Below, in pieces: positions 43,750-52,356 of a stretch of DNA of 64,000 nt (positions within the stretch are counted from its first letter, which is position 1; the number at the start of each line of letters is the position of its first letter). Source of the stretch: Candidatus Poribacteria bacterium (GTDB taxonomy: Bacteria > Poribacteria > WGA-4E > WGA-3G). Position numbers and translations under genes: made by a program. The notes beneath the pieces were generated by a model, which saw only the letters and a program-made list of their open reading frames with translations, was not told the DNA's origin and did not search any database. Location of the stretch: positions 149,711 to 213,710 of the forward strand of contig JAPPIG010000109.1 in assembly GCA_028820635.1 (NCBI GenBank), in the 5' to 3' direction.

Positions 43750-43999
43750 AGATGTTCTCTCTTATATTCCAGCCAATAGGTTTATAAGTTGGATTAAACA
43801 TCGTGAAACCTATTAGAGTCAATTTAGCATGTCAATTAACAGGAGTTTCTGTATAGATAGGAAATTGTTTTTATCTATTTTTTGTGTTCTAAACCCCTTA
43901 AACAAGGAAAACAGAGAAACCTGTGAATTCATGAAAGTAGACTTAATACCGAACCCACGTTATTGTTTAGCAAGTTGTCTTCTCTCCTCTTTGAGATGA

Positions 44000-45616
44000 C
44001 TATTGAGAATGAAATTCTATTTCTTCCAATTCTTCGTGGATTATATCTTGTATTTCTACCATCTCATCAGGTTCAAATTGAGAATAATGTTCCATTTCTT
44101 CCAACTCGTCCAATTGGTCGTACTCCTCGTAGTACCCGTAAGATGGATAAAACCCATATAATTCTTCTGCTTCTTCCCACTTCAATTCATTCAAATATCC
44201 TTCATACAATTCTTCCTCGTATGAAGGAGAAGAATCAGGTTCTGTTTCTATTGGTTCCAAATATGCGGACTCTGGCCCCAAAGATATCTCCATTAATTTT
44301 CTGTGTCCCTCATCCGAATTCCAGTATTCCGCCTCGTCTGCAGCACGCTTGGCCTCTGTCTCATCATACGATTCCTCTGCCATTAAGTACTCGCTTGTTG
44401 ACAATGCTATCTCCAAACTTTCCCAAATAAGACTGTAGTTTTCCGCTGAATTCAACGGAAAACAATGATAAAGTTCTAATGCCTGGGAGTGTTTGCCTTC
44501 CAAAAATAAACCTATAGTAACGACTACCTGCCAAGGCCATTCGCGAATTTGTGCTAGAATATCGCTTGAGTATCGTAGAGTGTCAAACACTTTTAACTCT
44601 TCTGAGGACTCAGAATAATCAATACTGTCTGAAAGCTGAAACAGATTCTCAATACTAGATTTTAATTTCCCAGATTCTAATGAAGTCTTCACTTTTAGAT
44701 AGTACGATTCTGCTAAAGAATTTAAAAAGTTATAGTAGGAATCTTCCTCTAACCATTTCTCTTCAATAACTTCTAAAAGGTCTTGGGTTGGTTGATACGT
44801 TGAATCAATTCGTAAGGCTTCTTGAACTATTTTTGTTGCCACAGTTAGAAAAATACCCCAGTCAGGTATCCTCATAAGTATATGAGGATACTGATATCGG
44901 GTTTCTATTACTAATGTGGGTATGATATATCCTAAACCCCATCTTACATCCACCAAGAATAAGGCTTCAATTAAATTATCTATTCCATTTTCCCGCATAC
45001 ATTTTACATGGGCATGCTTTAATTCACTTCTTTCTTGTTTACCCAAGTACCAATCGTGATCAATGCCAATAGAATCTAAAAAATCGTACTGTGCTTCTTT
45101 TTCTACCCGTTTTTTTATATCTGCTAATAGGTTTTGAGCTTGTTGATGTGTTGGATTAATTTGTAAAGCTTCCGAAACCAATTTCGATGCCATCACTAAG
45201 GGTGTTATGCGTTTTGAAATATATGTGATTGCATCAACTTCCTCTGTTTCGCTTTCTTCTTCATCTAGTTGTCTAAGATATACGCGACCGAGTTCACAAT
45301 ATGTTTCTATGAAAGTTGGATCAATTGCGATAGCACATTGGAATGATCGAATTGCATCGTTAAATTGGTTTTCTTTTAGACAAGTGAGTCCAAAAATTAA
45401 GTATTCTTGTTTTATAGTTTCTAAAAGCACATGAGCGGGATGATAGTTTGAATTAATTTCTAATGCTTTCATTGCTGCTTTTATTGCGAATTCAAGTTCA
45501 CCTATTTTCAGATATCCGACAGCACTATTGAAGTAAGCTTCAACCAATTTTATGTCAATCTCAGCGAAATCATCTTGAGTTTTTTGTAAATGTCCTATAT
45601 CTTTTTTCTTTTCCAT
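44000..45616 (-). CDS. TPR-repeat protein with acidic C-terminus
   Basis: A 538-residue cytosolic-looking protein with no signal peptide. The N-terminal half contains TPR pairs such as VGYLKIGELEFAIKAAMKALEINSNYHPAHVLLE and NDAIRSFQCAIAIDPTFIETYCELGRVYLRQ. The middle third has looser helical repeats, and residues about 430-538 are strongly acidic and tyrosine-rich (ELYGFYPSYGYYEEYDQLDELEEMEHYSQ). The function is unknown. It has no close neighbour on its own strand except moaA upstream, 28 bases away, so the two may be co-transcribed. Confidence 0.75.
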   Translation of the reverse strand: MEKKKDIGHLQKTQDDFAEIDIKLVEAYFNSAVGYLKIGELEFAIKAAMKALEINSNYHPAHVLLETIKQEYLIFGLTCLKENQFNDAIRSFQCAIAIDPTFIETYCELGRVYLRQLDEEESETEEVDAITYISKRITPLVMASKLVSEALQINPTHQQAQNLLADIKKRVEKEAQYDFLDSIGIDHDWYLGKQERSELKHAHVKCMRENGIDNLIEALFLVDVRWGLGYIIPTLVIETRYQYPHILMRIPDWGIFLTVATKIVQEALRIDSTYQPTQDLLEVIEEKWLEEDSYYNFLNSLAESYYLKVKTSLESGKLKSSIENLFQLSDSIDYSESSEELKVFDTLRYSSDILAQIREWPWQVVVTIGLFLEGKHSQALELYHCFPLNSAENYSLIWESLEIALSTSEYLMAEESYDETEAKRAADEAEYWNSDEGHRKLMEISLGPESAYLEPIETEPDSSPSYEEELYEGYLNELKWEEAEELYGFYPSYGYYEEYDQLDELEEMEHYSQFEPDEMVEIQDIIHEELEEIEFHSQ

Positions 45617-45643
45617 GACAATCCTTTGAATTTCCTTAGGTGT

Positions 45644-46660
45644 TTATCCCCCAATCCTTGACATATTCCGCTCAGGTTTGACAAAATCCGCAGCATTAAT
45701 TTTATGTCCCGCCTCTTTTTTCGCCACTGCATCAATTATTAAGTTTTCAATCGTTTCATCGTCTGCACCTTCGCGTAGTGGCGTGAGTAAATCAGTTTCA
45801 GTTAGCGAGAAAAGGCACGTTCGGAACTTCCCATCAGCAGTAAGACGGATACGGTTGCAGCTTTCACAGAACGGTTCGCTTACCGAAGGTATAACACCAA
45901 GCTCAGTACCGTTATCTGCAAAACGGAAACGTTGTGCCGTATCGCTCTTGGCATCGCCATTCAGCGTCATTCTTTCCAATGGATAGACGCTGCTAATTTT
46001 ATCTATAATTTCTTTGCCGGGGATGAACATGTTACGTCCCCAAATATCATCGGCATCAAGCGGCATAAACTCTATGAACCGCAGCTGATAACTGTTTTGA
46101 CGGGCGAAGGTGGCTAAATCCACGATTTCATCGTCGGTAAACCCGCGCATTGCAACGGCGTTGACTTTAATCGGATTGAACCCGCAGTCGTGTGCTGCTT
46201 TGAGTCCTTCAATTACACGCGAGAGGACTTTGCGTCGCGTCATCTGCTCAAACTTCTCTTCGTTGAGCGTATCCAAACTGACATTGATACGTCTTAATCC
46301 AGCATCGTAGAGTGCCTGCGCTTGGGTAATCAGTCCAATGCCGTTAGTCGTCAAACTGATGTCTTTCAACGCATCTATCTGCCCAAGTTGTTCAATGAGG
46401 TGCGGCACACCGGGACGGACGAGCGGTTCGCCTCCCGTGATCCGAATCTTGTTAACCCCTAACCCGACAAAGATACGTGTGAAATGCAGAATCTCATTAT
46501 AAGTCATCAGCGCTGAATCTGGCATAAATACCATGTCTTCAGGCATACAGTAGATGCACCGAAAGTTACACACATCTGTAACGGAGATTCTGAGGTTTGT
46601 ATGGACACGTCCAAAACTGTCAAGCAGTTGCTTTTTCATCGTTAAATAAACCGACTTCAT
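45644..46660 (-). CDS. moaA: GTP 3',8-cyclase MoaA (molybdenum cofactor biosynthesis)
   Basis: A radical SAM enzyme for the first step of molybdopterin synthesis. CNFRCIYC holds the N-terminal [4Fe-4S] cluster (CxxxCxxC) and ITGGEPLVRPGV the SAM-binding segment. SEPFCESCNRIRLTADGKFRTC provides the C-terminal cluster with CxxC...C. The chain ends RIGG, the conserved double-glycine tail. A second ATG at residue 8 is possible. A TTGCAA-17-TATACT promoter (46669-46697) lies just before. No other moa, moe or mob gene is in the window. Confidence 0.96.
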   Translation of the reverse strand: MKSVYLTMKKQLLDSFGRVHTNLRISVTDVCNFRCIYCMPEDMVFMPDSALMTYNEILHFTRIFVGLGVNKIRITGGEPLVRPGVPHLIEQLGQIDALKDISLTTNGIGLITQAQALYDAGLRRINVSLDTLNEEKFEQMTRRKVLSRVIEGLKAAHDCGFNPIKVNAVAMRGFTDDEIVDLATFARQNSYQLRFIEFMPLDADDIWGRNMFIPGKEIIDKISSVYPLERMTLNGDAKSDTAQRFRFADNGTELGVIPSVSEPFCESCNRIRLTADGKFRTCLFSLTETDLLTPLREGADDETIENLIIDAVAKKEAGHKINAADFVKPERNMSRIGG

Positions 46661-46668
46661 TTTTTAAT

Positions 46669-46697
46669 AGTATAGCATGTTGTTATCTGGTTTGCAA
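46669..46697 (-). promoter_or_regulatory. Promoter of moaA
   Basis: On the minus strand TTGCAA, a 17-base spacer and TATACT are directly upstream of the moaA ATG. The -10 ends about eight bases from the start codon, so the transcript would be nearly leaderless. Confidence 0.5.
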
Positions 46698-46700
46698 GTA

Positions 46701-46726
46701 TTTTTTATAGTAAATACTATAAAAAA
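46701..46726. promoter_or_regulatory. Perfect 26-base AT palindrome upstream of moaA
   Basis: TTTTTTATAGTA-AA-TACTATAAAAAA is a perfect 12-bp inverted repeat just upstream of the moaA -35. It could be an operator or a bidirectional terminator between the divergent genes. Confidence 0.45.
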
Positions 46727-46778
46727 GATTTTGGGCGATTTTGCCGATTGTGTTGTCTAAACATTAGTTATTTTTCAA

Positions 46779-46806
46779 TTGACACGAATAGGGATTTATG
46801 TATAAT
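46779..46806 (+). promoter_or_regulatory. Consensus sigma-70 promoter
   Basis: A perfect TTGACA, a 16-base spacer and a perfect TATAAT lie 35 bases before the ATG at 46842. This is one of the best promoter matches in the window. Confidence 0.75.
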
Positions 46807-46841
46807 TGTCTCATATCTTTAAAAAATTAGGAAGAAAAATC

Positions 46842-47210
46842 ATGGATGAAAAAGTATTCCACGCAGGTGGTGTTGAATTCCACGTGGACAACCGTAATTT
46901 CGGTGAAGATGGTGGTCCCTCCGTGCGTGTTTTCGGAAAAGCGGATGGCGAAAATGTGCAACTGCTACGTTTTGACTGCTTCCGTAAAAACCCGCACTAT
47001 CATTACGACCCTTCTGGGAAAAACGACCATCGAAATCTTGATAAAGCAGAAGTGCCGGATTCGGTTGCGTGGACAATTGAGCAACTCAGGCAAAATCTCG
47101 CTGAAATGATACAGACCGCAGGTTATGCAAGCATCGCTGAACAGGTTGACCAAGCAGCTGTGGTGCAAATACTACCTAAAATAGAATCTCTTATGCGAGG
47201 AGAAAGTTAA
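46842..47210 (+). CDS. Small conserved-looking hypothetical protein
   Basis: A 122-residue protein beginning MDEKVFHAGGVEFHVDNRNFGEDGGPSVRVFG. It is rich in histidine and aspartate (CFRKNPHYHYDPSGKNDHRNLD) and ends in a helical region (WTIEQLRQNLAEMIQTAG). The track begins 36 bases earlier, but TAGGAAG before ATG 46842 and the perfect promoter just upstream fit the shorter form. I do not recognise the family with certainty. The histidine cluster could bind a metal. Confidence 0.65.
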   Translation: MDEKVFHAGGVEFHVDNRNFGEDGGPSVRVFGKADGENVQLLRFDCFRKNPHYHYDPSGKNDHRNLDKAEVPDSVAWTIEQLRQNLAEMIQTAGYASIAEQVDQAAVVQILPKIESLMRGES

Positions 47211-47256
47211 TCATATAAGGCGTGCCTATAAGCAAGCGCGCAAAGGAGGATTTTAC

Positions 47257-47922
47257 GTGAACAGAGTGATTTTTGTAAATGTAGTCTTAATGACAATGCT
47301 AATAGGGTTTAGTGCTTTTGCAGGCACCCCACAAGAATTAGGAAAATGGGAAAAAGGCGAACTACTGCTTGAAAACCATAGTTTTGAAGATGATTTAGCC
47401 GCCTGGGAATTAGAGGATGGCCAGTGTTGTGATCGGGGTGGAGAGTATCAGATGGAAATTGACAAGAAAAATCCACAGCACGGGGACAAATGCCTCAAAG
47501 TCATCGGTATCAAAGCAACCGGCACAAATTGGCACGCTAAGGTTAAGCAACTAAATGTCTCAATGGAAAAAGGTGAAACATACACTGTTATCTTCTGGGC
47601 ACGTTCTGAAAAACCACGTCAGGTGAGTTTAAATATTCAAGAGCAACAGGACCCGTGGACATTCTGGCAAGGTGGTGATATCAACCTTACAGGTCCGGAG
47701 TGGGAAGAATACTTTGTCACCTTCACAGCAAAAGAAACTGTTGCCAGAAACATGTGGGTAGGTTTATCTGTTGCGCAATCGGATGTTGATTTCTGGCTGG
47801 ATAACTTCCGTTATTTTGAAGGTGAACCTGAAGACGATTTGTCTCGCGATGAACCGTTCCCCGTTGATGCGAAAGAAAAATTGACGACGCAATGGGCATC
47901 TGTTAAGACAGAACGTTTCTAA
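47257..47922 (+). CDS. Secreted carbohydrate-binding-module protein with WGxLK-like tail
   Basis: A 221-residue protein with signal peptide MNRVIFVNVVLMTMLIGFSAFA. LLLENHSFEDDLAAWELEDG opens a CBM4/9-type beta-sandwich, which continues through KGETYTVIFWARSEKPRQVSLNIQEQQDPW and FWLDNFRYFEGEPEDD. The end DAKEKLTTQWASVKTERF resembles the tails of the secreted proteins at 21870-25173. The start is GTG with AAAGGAGG upstream. It is probably exported and binds a polysaccharide; no catalytic domain is present. Confidence 0.8.
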   Translation: MNRVIFVNVVLMTMLIGFSAFAGTPQELGKWEKGELLLENHSFEDDLAAWELEDGQCCDRGGEYQMEIDKKNPQHGDKCLKVIGIKATGTNWHAKVKQLNVSMEKGETYTVIFWARSEKPRQVSLNIQEQQDPWTFWQGGDINLTGPEWEEYFVTFTAKETVARNMWVGLSVAQSDVDFWLDNFRYFEGEPEDDLSRDEPFPVDAKEKLTTQWASVKTERF

Positions 47923-47939
47923 CTATCCTCGTTTTATAA

Positions 47940-47961
47940 GGCGCGGTCTCCCGACCGTGCC
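47940..47961. terminator. Hairpin between convergent genes
   Basis: GGCGCGGTC and GACCGTGCC form a near-perfect stem with a 4-base loop TCCC, between the CBM gene and the converging alkB-like pseudogene. It could stop transcription in both directions. Confidence 0.5.
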
Positions 47962-47984
47962 GCATTCCCAAGCATTTTTAAGTA

Positions 47985-48623
47985 TCATTCTATAATCACT
48001 TTTCTAAACGTTAACGAGACACGCCTCTCCCTTTCATGTTTTTCACCTTCCCACGGATCTGATTTTCTTGCGGCAATACCATGCAACCACTTATATCTTG
48101 CTTCACCACTTAGAACAACAAGACTCCTTGGTGCCAACCATGCCGGAATCTTTTGTGTTTTATCATCTTTGTTTGTGAAATCCATTACACAACCCGAACC
48201 TAAACTCAGAGAAGCAATCGTATCTCTAAAACATGGCTCACAATCAATGTGTCCTGCTATGCCTTGTCCTGGCTCGTATTCATTGACAATCACCTGATCC
48301 GCTACTTCTGGCATGTGTCCATCTTCGTGTAATTTTTTACTTAACCTCTCCAACCACTCTGGCAAATCACCAATACGCATATCACGGTTCACTTTCCGAG
48401 CTTTGTAATCATATTTAAAACCGTAATGCTGAACTCTCCGCTTTAAGTCATCAAGCCAAGGTTGTTTGTCGATCTAATCTAACAACCAATCATGTTGAAC
48501 CTCATTGATATATTCTGGTATATATTTTAATCCATGGATTACATTAATTGTAAACTCTTCTTTAAATTTAGGTTGTGGTTGAGAACTTTGCTGATCAAGG
48601 TCAAACAGGGATAACTGTTGCAT
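47985..48623 (-). pseudogene. AlkB-like 2-oxoglutarate/Fe(II) dioxygenase with internal amber codon
   Basis: The frame runs from MQQLSLFDLDQQSSQPQPKF through HDWLLD, then TAG at 48476, then IDKQPWLDDLKRRVQHYG and on to the ORF listed in the track (135 residues). The intact paralogue at 48707 has DWLLDQIDKQEW here, so the change is CAG to TAG. The iron site GHIDCEP, the distal His in YKWLHG and RRVSLTFR are otherwise kept. One nonsense change suggests recent inactivation. If translated from within, it would lack the N-terminal lid. Confidence 0.8.
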
Positions 48624-48706
48624 GGTTAGTACTCCATTGGATCAATTTACTCGTAGTAAGTATATCACAATAGACCTTACAATATCCGCCTCGTCAAGAA
48701 AATTAG

Positions 48707-49357
48707 TCATCCTTTATATTCTATGATCGCCCGTCTAAACGTTAATGATATTCTTCGCTGCCGTGGAAACTTACGTCCATCCCACACATCCGATTTTCTG
48801 GCGGGAATACCGTGCAGCCATGTATATCTCGCTGCCTCCCGCAATACAGCAACACTTCGCCGCGCAAGCCAAACAGGAACCTTTTTCGTTTTGTTGTATC
48901 GGCTGGTAAATTCCATAATACAACTTGATCCCAAACTCAGATTGACAATCGTATCCTTAAACCATGGTTCTTTATCAATATGTCCTCCAATGCCTTGCCC
49001 GGGTTCATATTCATTGATAAGCACCTGATTTGGCACCTCCGGTATGTGTCCATCTTTATGTAATTTGTTCGCAAGTCTATTTAGCCATTCCGGTAAATCG
49101 CTCATCTGCATACCATCTTTCAACTTTCCCGTTTCGTAGTTAAACTTAGGTCCGTAATGTTGATAGCGACGCTTGGAAAAGTAGTGCCATTCTTGTTTGT
49201 CAATCTGATCTAACAACCAATCATGTTGGAACTCAGTGATATAGTCCGGTATATACCGTAACCCACGTATCTTATCGACAGCTTCTTCATTTTTTGGCGG
49301 CGGCTGGGGTTGAGAAAATTGCTCTTCTGATAAGGGGAATAAGGTAATTTGTTCCAT
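48707..49357 (-). CDS. AlkB-family DNA/RNA demethylase-like dioxygenase
   Basis: A 216-residue Fe(II)/2-oxoglutarate dioxygenase. GLRYIPDYITEFQHDWLLDQID is the N-terminal substrate-recognition region. INEYEPGQGIGGHIDKEPWFKDTIVNLSLGSSCIMEF contains the His-x-Asp iron ligands. ARYTWLHGIPARKSD holds the distal histidine, and RQRRISLTFRRAI holds the arginines that bind 2-oxoglutarate. It probably reverses alkyl damage on bases. A defective paralogue follows downstream on the same strand, with about 60% shared residues by eye, indicating tandem duplication. Confidence 0.9.
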   Translation of the reverse strand: MEQITLFPLSEEQFSQPQPPPKNEEAVDKIRGLRYIPDYITEFQHDWLLDQIDKQEWHYFSKRRYQHYGPKFNYETGKLKDGMQMSDLPEWLNRLANKLHKDGHIPEVPNQVLINEYEPGQGIGGHIDKEPWFKDTIVNLSLGSSCIMEFTSRYNKTKKVPVWLARRSVAVLREAARYTWLHGIPARKSDVWDGRKFPRQRRISLTFRRAIIEYKG

Positions 49358-49387
49358 TGTCGGTACTATTAAATCAATTACTATGGA

Positions 49388-50626
49388 TTATGTTTTTGGA
49401 TTTACGTCCAATTCGCTGTGATATGCAAGGAGAATTGCTACTGCAATGCACGTTCCAACAATACCAACTGGGGAAAAGTTACCGCCTGTGTCTACTAACC
49501 ATCCCAGCAATGGTGCCAGAATAATCATAGCCAACGATTTGGATTGTGACTCAATAGATAAAATCGTTGCGCCCATTTCGGGTGTGGACTGCGCGTCAAA
49601 TCTACTAATCAAACCGGGTCTCCAGAAGTTTTGAAGGAGTGCTAATCCGACAAAAAGTGCAATAATTGCAGGATACCAACTGAACCAAAGCGCCGGAATC
49701 AAGAGCGCAAAAAGTGCTAAATCTATCCACCACATAAATTGCGCTGCACCTTCGTCGCCACCCCGCCAATCTGATACTCTATGAGAATTCCGAGAAGCAA
49801 AGGAGGCTAAAAGAAAAAGCACGAAATATACACCCAAGACAAGCAGTGCTGTCCGTTTCGATTCATCTAAAGCTATAAGAATAGGTAATGCAACAGCTGT
49901 ATTCTTGAGGATTGGTTGGAGGAAATCCTTACTGGCTTTATACATTCCCTCAAAACCCATTCCCTCAAAAACTAAACGGCGAAGAGGCGGAAATTGCACT
50001 GACTGCTTCAACGCGTTGCCGAGCAAGTGGGAAACTGCTTTAAGAGAGAACTCGTTCTGCCTATCTCCATCCAACTTAGCTGGATAACCGAAGAAATTAA
50101 TGATGTTAAACAGGTAGGGAATAATTGAAAACCAGAAAATGTCTGTGAAATTACCACGATAAAAAACTAAAGCACCTGCGATAAGAACAGAAACTGCGGA
50201 ACCCATTTGAGACCAAGAACGCGTAAAGCCGTATATTTTTGTTTTTTCGTCCGATCTACCTTGCTGACGAAGCCAGTCAAAAATCATCGCCTTATGCGTG
50301 CCAGTGCGAAACGCATCGCCTAACCCAAAGAAAAACATACCACAGAACAGCATCAGGATCGATTCGCTCACAGCAAATATAGCAAAAGAAGTGATATAGG
50401 CACAAAACGAAAAAATCATGGCGCGTCGTCTGCCATAAAGGTCGGCGACTGCACCGGAAGGTATTTCAAAGATGTTGGTGCATATCTCCCGAAATCCGAT
50501 AAGAAGACCATACAAGAAATATGACACACCCTTCTCACGAAATGCTAAAAGCAGAAAATGCTCAAAGTAACGTTGATTTTTTAAGAATCCATATAGCGAA
50601 AAACGGAAGAGCATCGGTATGCGCAT
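49388..50626 (-). CDS. Major facilitator superfamily transporter
   Basis: A 412-residue membrane protein with about twelve hydrophobic segments. IPSGAVADLYGRRRAMIFSF is the MFS loop 2-3 motif (GxxxDxxGRR). The N-terminal region begins MRIPMLFRFSLYGFLKNQRYFEHF. The transported substrate cannot be inferred. The gene is located between the alkB-like genes and a lipoprotein gene 18 bases upstream, so it may be co-transcribed with the lipoprotein. Confidence 0.85.
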   Translation of the reverse strand: MRIPMLFRFSLYGFLKNQRYFEHFLLLAFREKGVSYFLYGLLIGFREICTNIFEIPSGAVADLYGRRRAMIFSFCAYITSFAIFAVSESILMLFCGMFFFGLGDAFRTGTHKAMIFDWLRQQGRSDEKTKIYGFTRSWSQMGSAVSVLIAGALVFYRGNFTDIFWFSIIPYLFNIINFFGYPAKLDGDRQNEFSLKAVSHLLGNALKQSVQFPPLRRLVFEGMGFEGMYKASKDFLQPILKNTAVALPILIALDESKRTALLVLGVYFVLFLLASFASRNSHRVSDWRGGDEGAAQFMWWIDLALFALLIPALWFSWYPAIIALFVGLALLQNFWRPGLISRFDAQSTPEMGATILSIESQSKSLAMIILAPLLGWLVDTGGNFSPVGIVGTCIAVAILLAYHSELDVNPKT

Positions 50627-50644
50627 AAATTAACTTTCGCTATC

Positions 50645-51148
50645 TTACTGTTTCTCCCAGATTTGCACGTTATGTCTTGGCAAATCAAAAGGATATTGAC
50701 CGTATTCAAGGATTGGGATACCGTTATCATCTACGGTGACAATAGCGTGGAGTTGGTGGGGAGAAACACTTGTGTCTACACGTTCAAGGAATTGCCACTT
50801 ATCTCCTTCAGCGGTTATAAGCCTTATTTTTGTCCAGAGAATGCCTTCACCATCAGCGTATGTTCCATCTGATGTTTGTAGAATAGGTTGTGGATCTGCA
50901 GGCAGGGTAAAACTTTCACCGATTGTGGACGTTGAATTATGGTGAGTGTGTGATACCAATACCCACGTTCCCGGCACTGGAACCTCAACACCGTTCTGAT
51001 CAACAGGCCATACATGGTCGCGTGCCTCCATCGGTGTTGGAGTTTCTATCTGAGAATCCATGACTTGCGGGATCCGTTCACAACCGGAAAACCCAATAAC
51101 TAAAACGGTAATAGCCAATATAAAAGTGAGTTTTGTGATTGTTTTCAT
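50645..51148 (-). CDS. Predicted lipoprotein
   Basis: A 167-residue protein with MKTITKLTFILAITVLVIGFSGC, a clean lipobox at Cys23, and a mature start ERIPQVMDSQIETPTPMEARD. The rest is beta-rich (WVLVSHTHHNSTST, TDGEG-like segments, VTVDDNGIPILEYG). The function is unknown. AAAGGA precedes the ATG. A non-autonomous element has inserted 36 bases upstream of the start, which may have displaced its promoter. Confidence 0.75.
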   Translation of the reverse strand: MKTITKLTFILAITVLVIGFSGCERIPQVMDSQIETPTPMEARDHVWPVDQNGVEVPVPGTWVLVSHTHHNSTSTIGESFTLPADPQPILQTSDGTYADGEGILWTKIRLITAEGDKWQFLERVDTSVSPHQLHAIVTVDDNGIPILEYGQYPFDLPRHNVQIWEKQ

Positions 51149-51183
51149 AAATACGTTGAATTCCTTTGTTTTTCTAAAGTATT

Positions 51184-51569
51184 ACTATAGTTTGGACAAT
51201 TTTTCAAACATGGGTTTATATAAGAAATTATTTCGCCCCTTATGTCACTAAGTGAACACAACGGACAAAACGGTAATCCTCTTTGCTCCAGCGGAGCAAT
51301 ATGTTTATAGCCCATTGATGAAACGACATCTCCGCTCCGGGGAATGCCTAAATGGCATTCATACCGTTGATTTGGCGGAGCGGTATGTGATTCCGACACA
51401 TAGCACTCCGCTGGAGTGCTACAAGATATGAAATTGTTTTCTATAAACATAGCACTCCGCTGGAGTGCAGCATTTATTGCAGTGTTCCACTGATATGTGG
51501 AACTCGTAGAAAAATAGTTCTTCCGTTGAAACTCAACTGCCACGAGACAAAAAGTGTCCAAACTATAGT
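51184..51569. mobile_element. Complete non-autonomous element, 15-bp TIRs and 8-bp target duplication
   Basis: The ends are ACTATAGTTTGGACA and its exact reverse complement TGTCCAAACTATAGT. AAAGTATT lies directly outside both ends (51176-51183 and 51570-51577), an 8-bp target-site duplication. The interior carries two copies of GCACTCCGCTGGAGTGC and other GC-rich palindromes, and no transposase. The listed ORF across it is a repeat translation, not a gene. A second copy of the left end lies at 63949. Confidence 0.85.
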
Positions 51570-51601
51570 AAAGTATTACAGAAAAGTAAAGTTAAATGAA
51601 T

Positions 51602-51934
51602 TTATAACAGGATAAGTAATCCTTGATCTGGATTTCTTGCAAAGGCCTGGATATCCGAGTAGTAATCTGTCAATATCTCTTCAACAGTATTTGTAGAACA
51701 ATTTCCTCGCCTAAGCCAAATTACCTTAGGAGGATGCCCATGCATTGCACTTTTATCACCGAAGTCTGTATCCTTCGACACAATGAGATAGTCGTTATCA
51801 CTGGCGTAATTCCACAATTCGGAATCTGGTGCAGTATCTAACCCAATATCTTGTGCATGGATAGAATTAGGAAACAAATTTTCAAGTCGAGTCACCAGTT
51901 GGGGGGACAGGTTCTGATCGAATAGAAGTTTCAT
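51602..51934 (-). CDS. DUF5615 PIN-like putative toxin
   Basis: A 110-residue protein of the DUF5615 (Mut7-C/PIN-like) family. MKLLFDQNLSPQLVTRLENLFPNSIHAQDIGLDTAPDSELWNYASDNDYLIVSKDTDF holds the conserved acidic residues that would coordinate metal in an RNase. The listed ORF starts further upstream; I start at ATG 51934, where the family begins. The gene overlaps the upstream DUF433 gene by 53 bases, consistent with a paired toxin-antitoxin unit in which DUF433 is the antitoxin. Confidence 0.82.
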   Translation of the reverse strand: MKLLFDQNLSPQLVTRLENLFPNSIHAQDIGLDTAPDSELWNYASDNDYLIVSKDTDFGDKSAMHGHPPKVIWLRRGNCSTNTVEEILTDYYSDIQAFARNPDQGLLILL

Positions 51935-52157
51935 TCGTGTAAACAACCATTTGTGCTTTTTCTCTATCCGCTGCATACGCAAGACATGCTCGGATATCAG
52001 TCTCGGTTAAATAGGGAAAATCATCAAGAATTTCGTCTACTGTCATGCCCGAAGCAAGATAGTCTAAGACATCGTAAACGGTGATTCGCATTCCCCGAAT
52101 ACACGGTTTTCCGCCACGTTTTCCAGGTTCAATGGTAATAATGTCTCGGTAATTCAT
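51882..52157 (-). CDS. DUF433 putative antitoxin
   Basis: A 91-residue protein with the DUF433 winged-helix-like sequence: MNYRDIITIEPGKRGGKPCIRGMRITVYDVLDYLASGMTVDEILDDFPYLTETDIRACLAYAADRE. The C-terminal 20 residues extend into the frame overlapping the DUF5615 gene and are probably not conserved. AGGTCGT-type spacing before the ATG shows no strong ribosome-binding site. It forms a pair with the downstream PIN-like protein. Confidence 0.85.
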   Translation of the reverse strand: MNYRDIITIEPGKRGGKPCIRGMRITVYDVLDYLASGMTVDEILDDFPYLTETDIRACLAYAADREKAQMVVYTNETSIRSEPVPPTGDST

Positions 52158-52356
52158 CTATACGACCTCCCAAATAGTTTTACAATTTCAGATATTGTTT
52201 CCAGTTAGCGGTGTTGATTTACTGCGATGATATTTGAAGTCTTACACCTAACTTACGTTATATTATACCACAATTTTCGCCAATTGTAAAATTTATTTTA
52301 TCATTTGCTTAAATCGCACTTTTTGCTATTCACGAAAAGTAGTAAGTCAATAACGT

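Noticed and set aside
51145-51561. 138-residue ORF on the minus strand
   Set aside because: It spans a transposable element made of repeated GCACTCCGCTGGAGTGC palindromes and crosses both termini. The translation (CSTPAECY, HIAPLEQ) comes from the repeat and not from a conserved protein.
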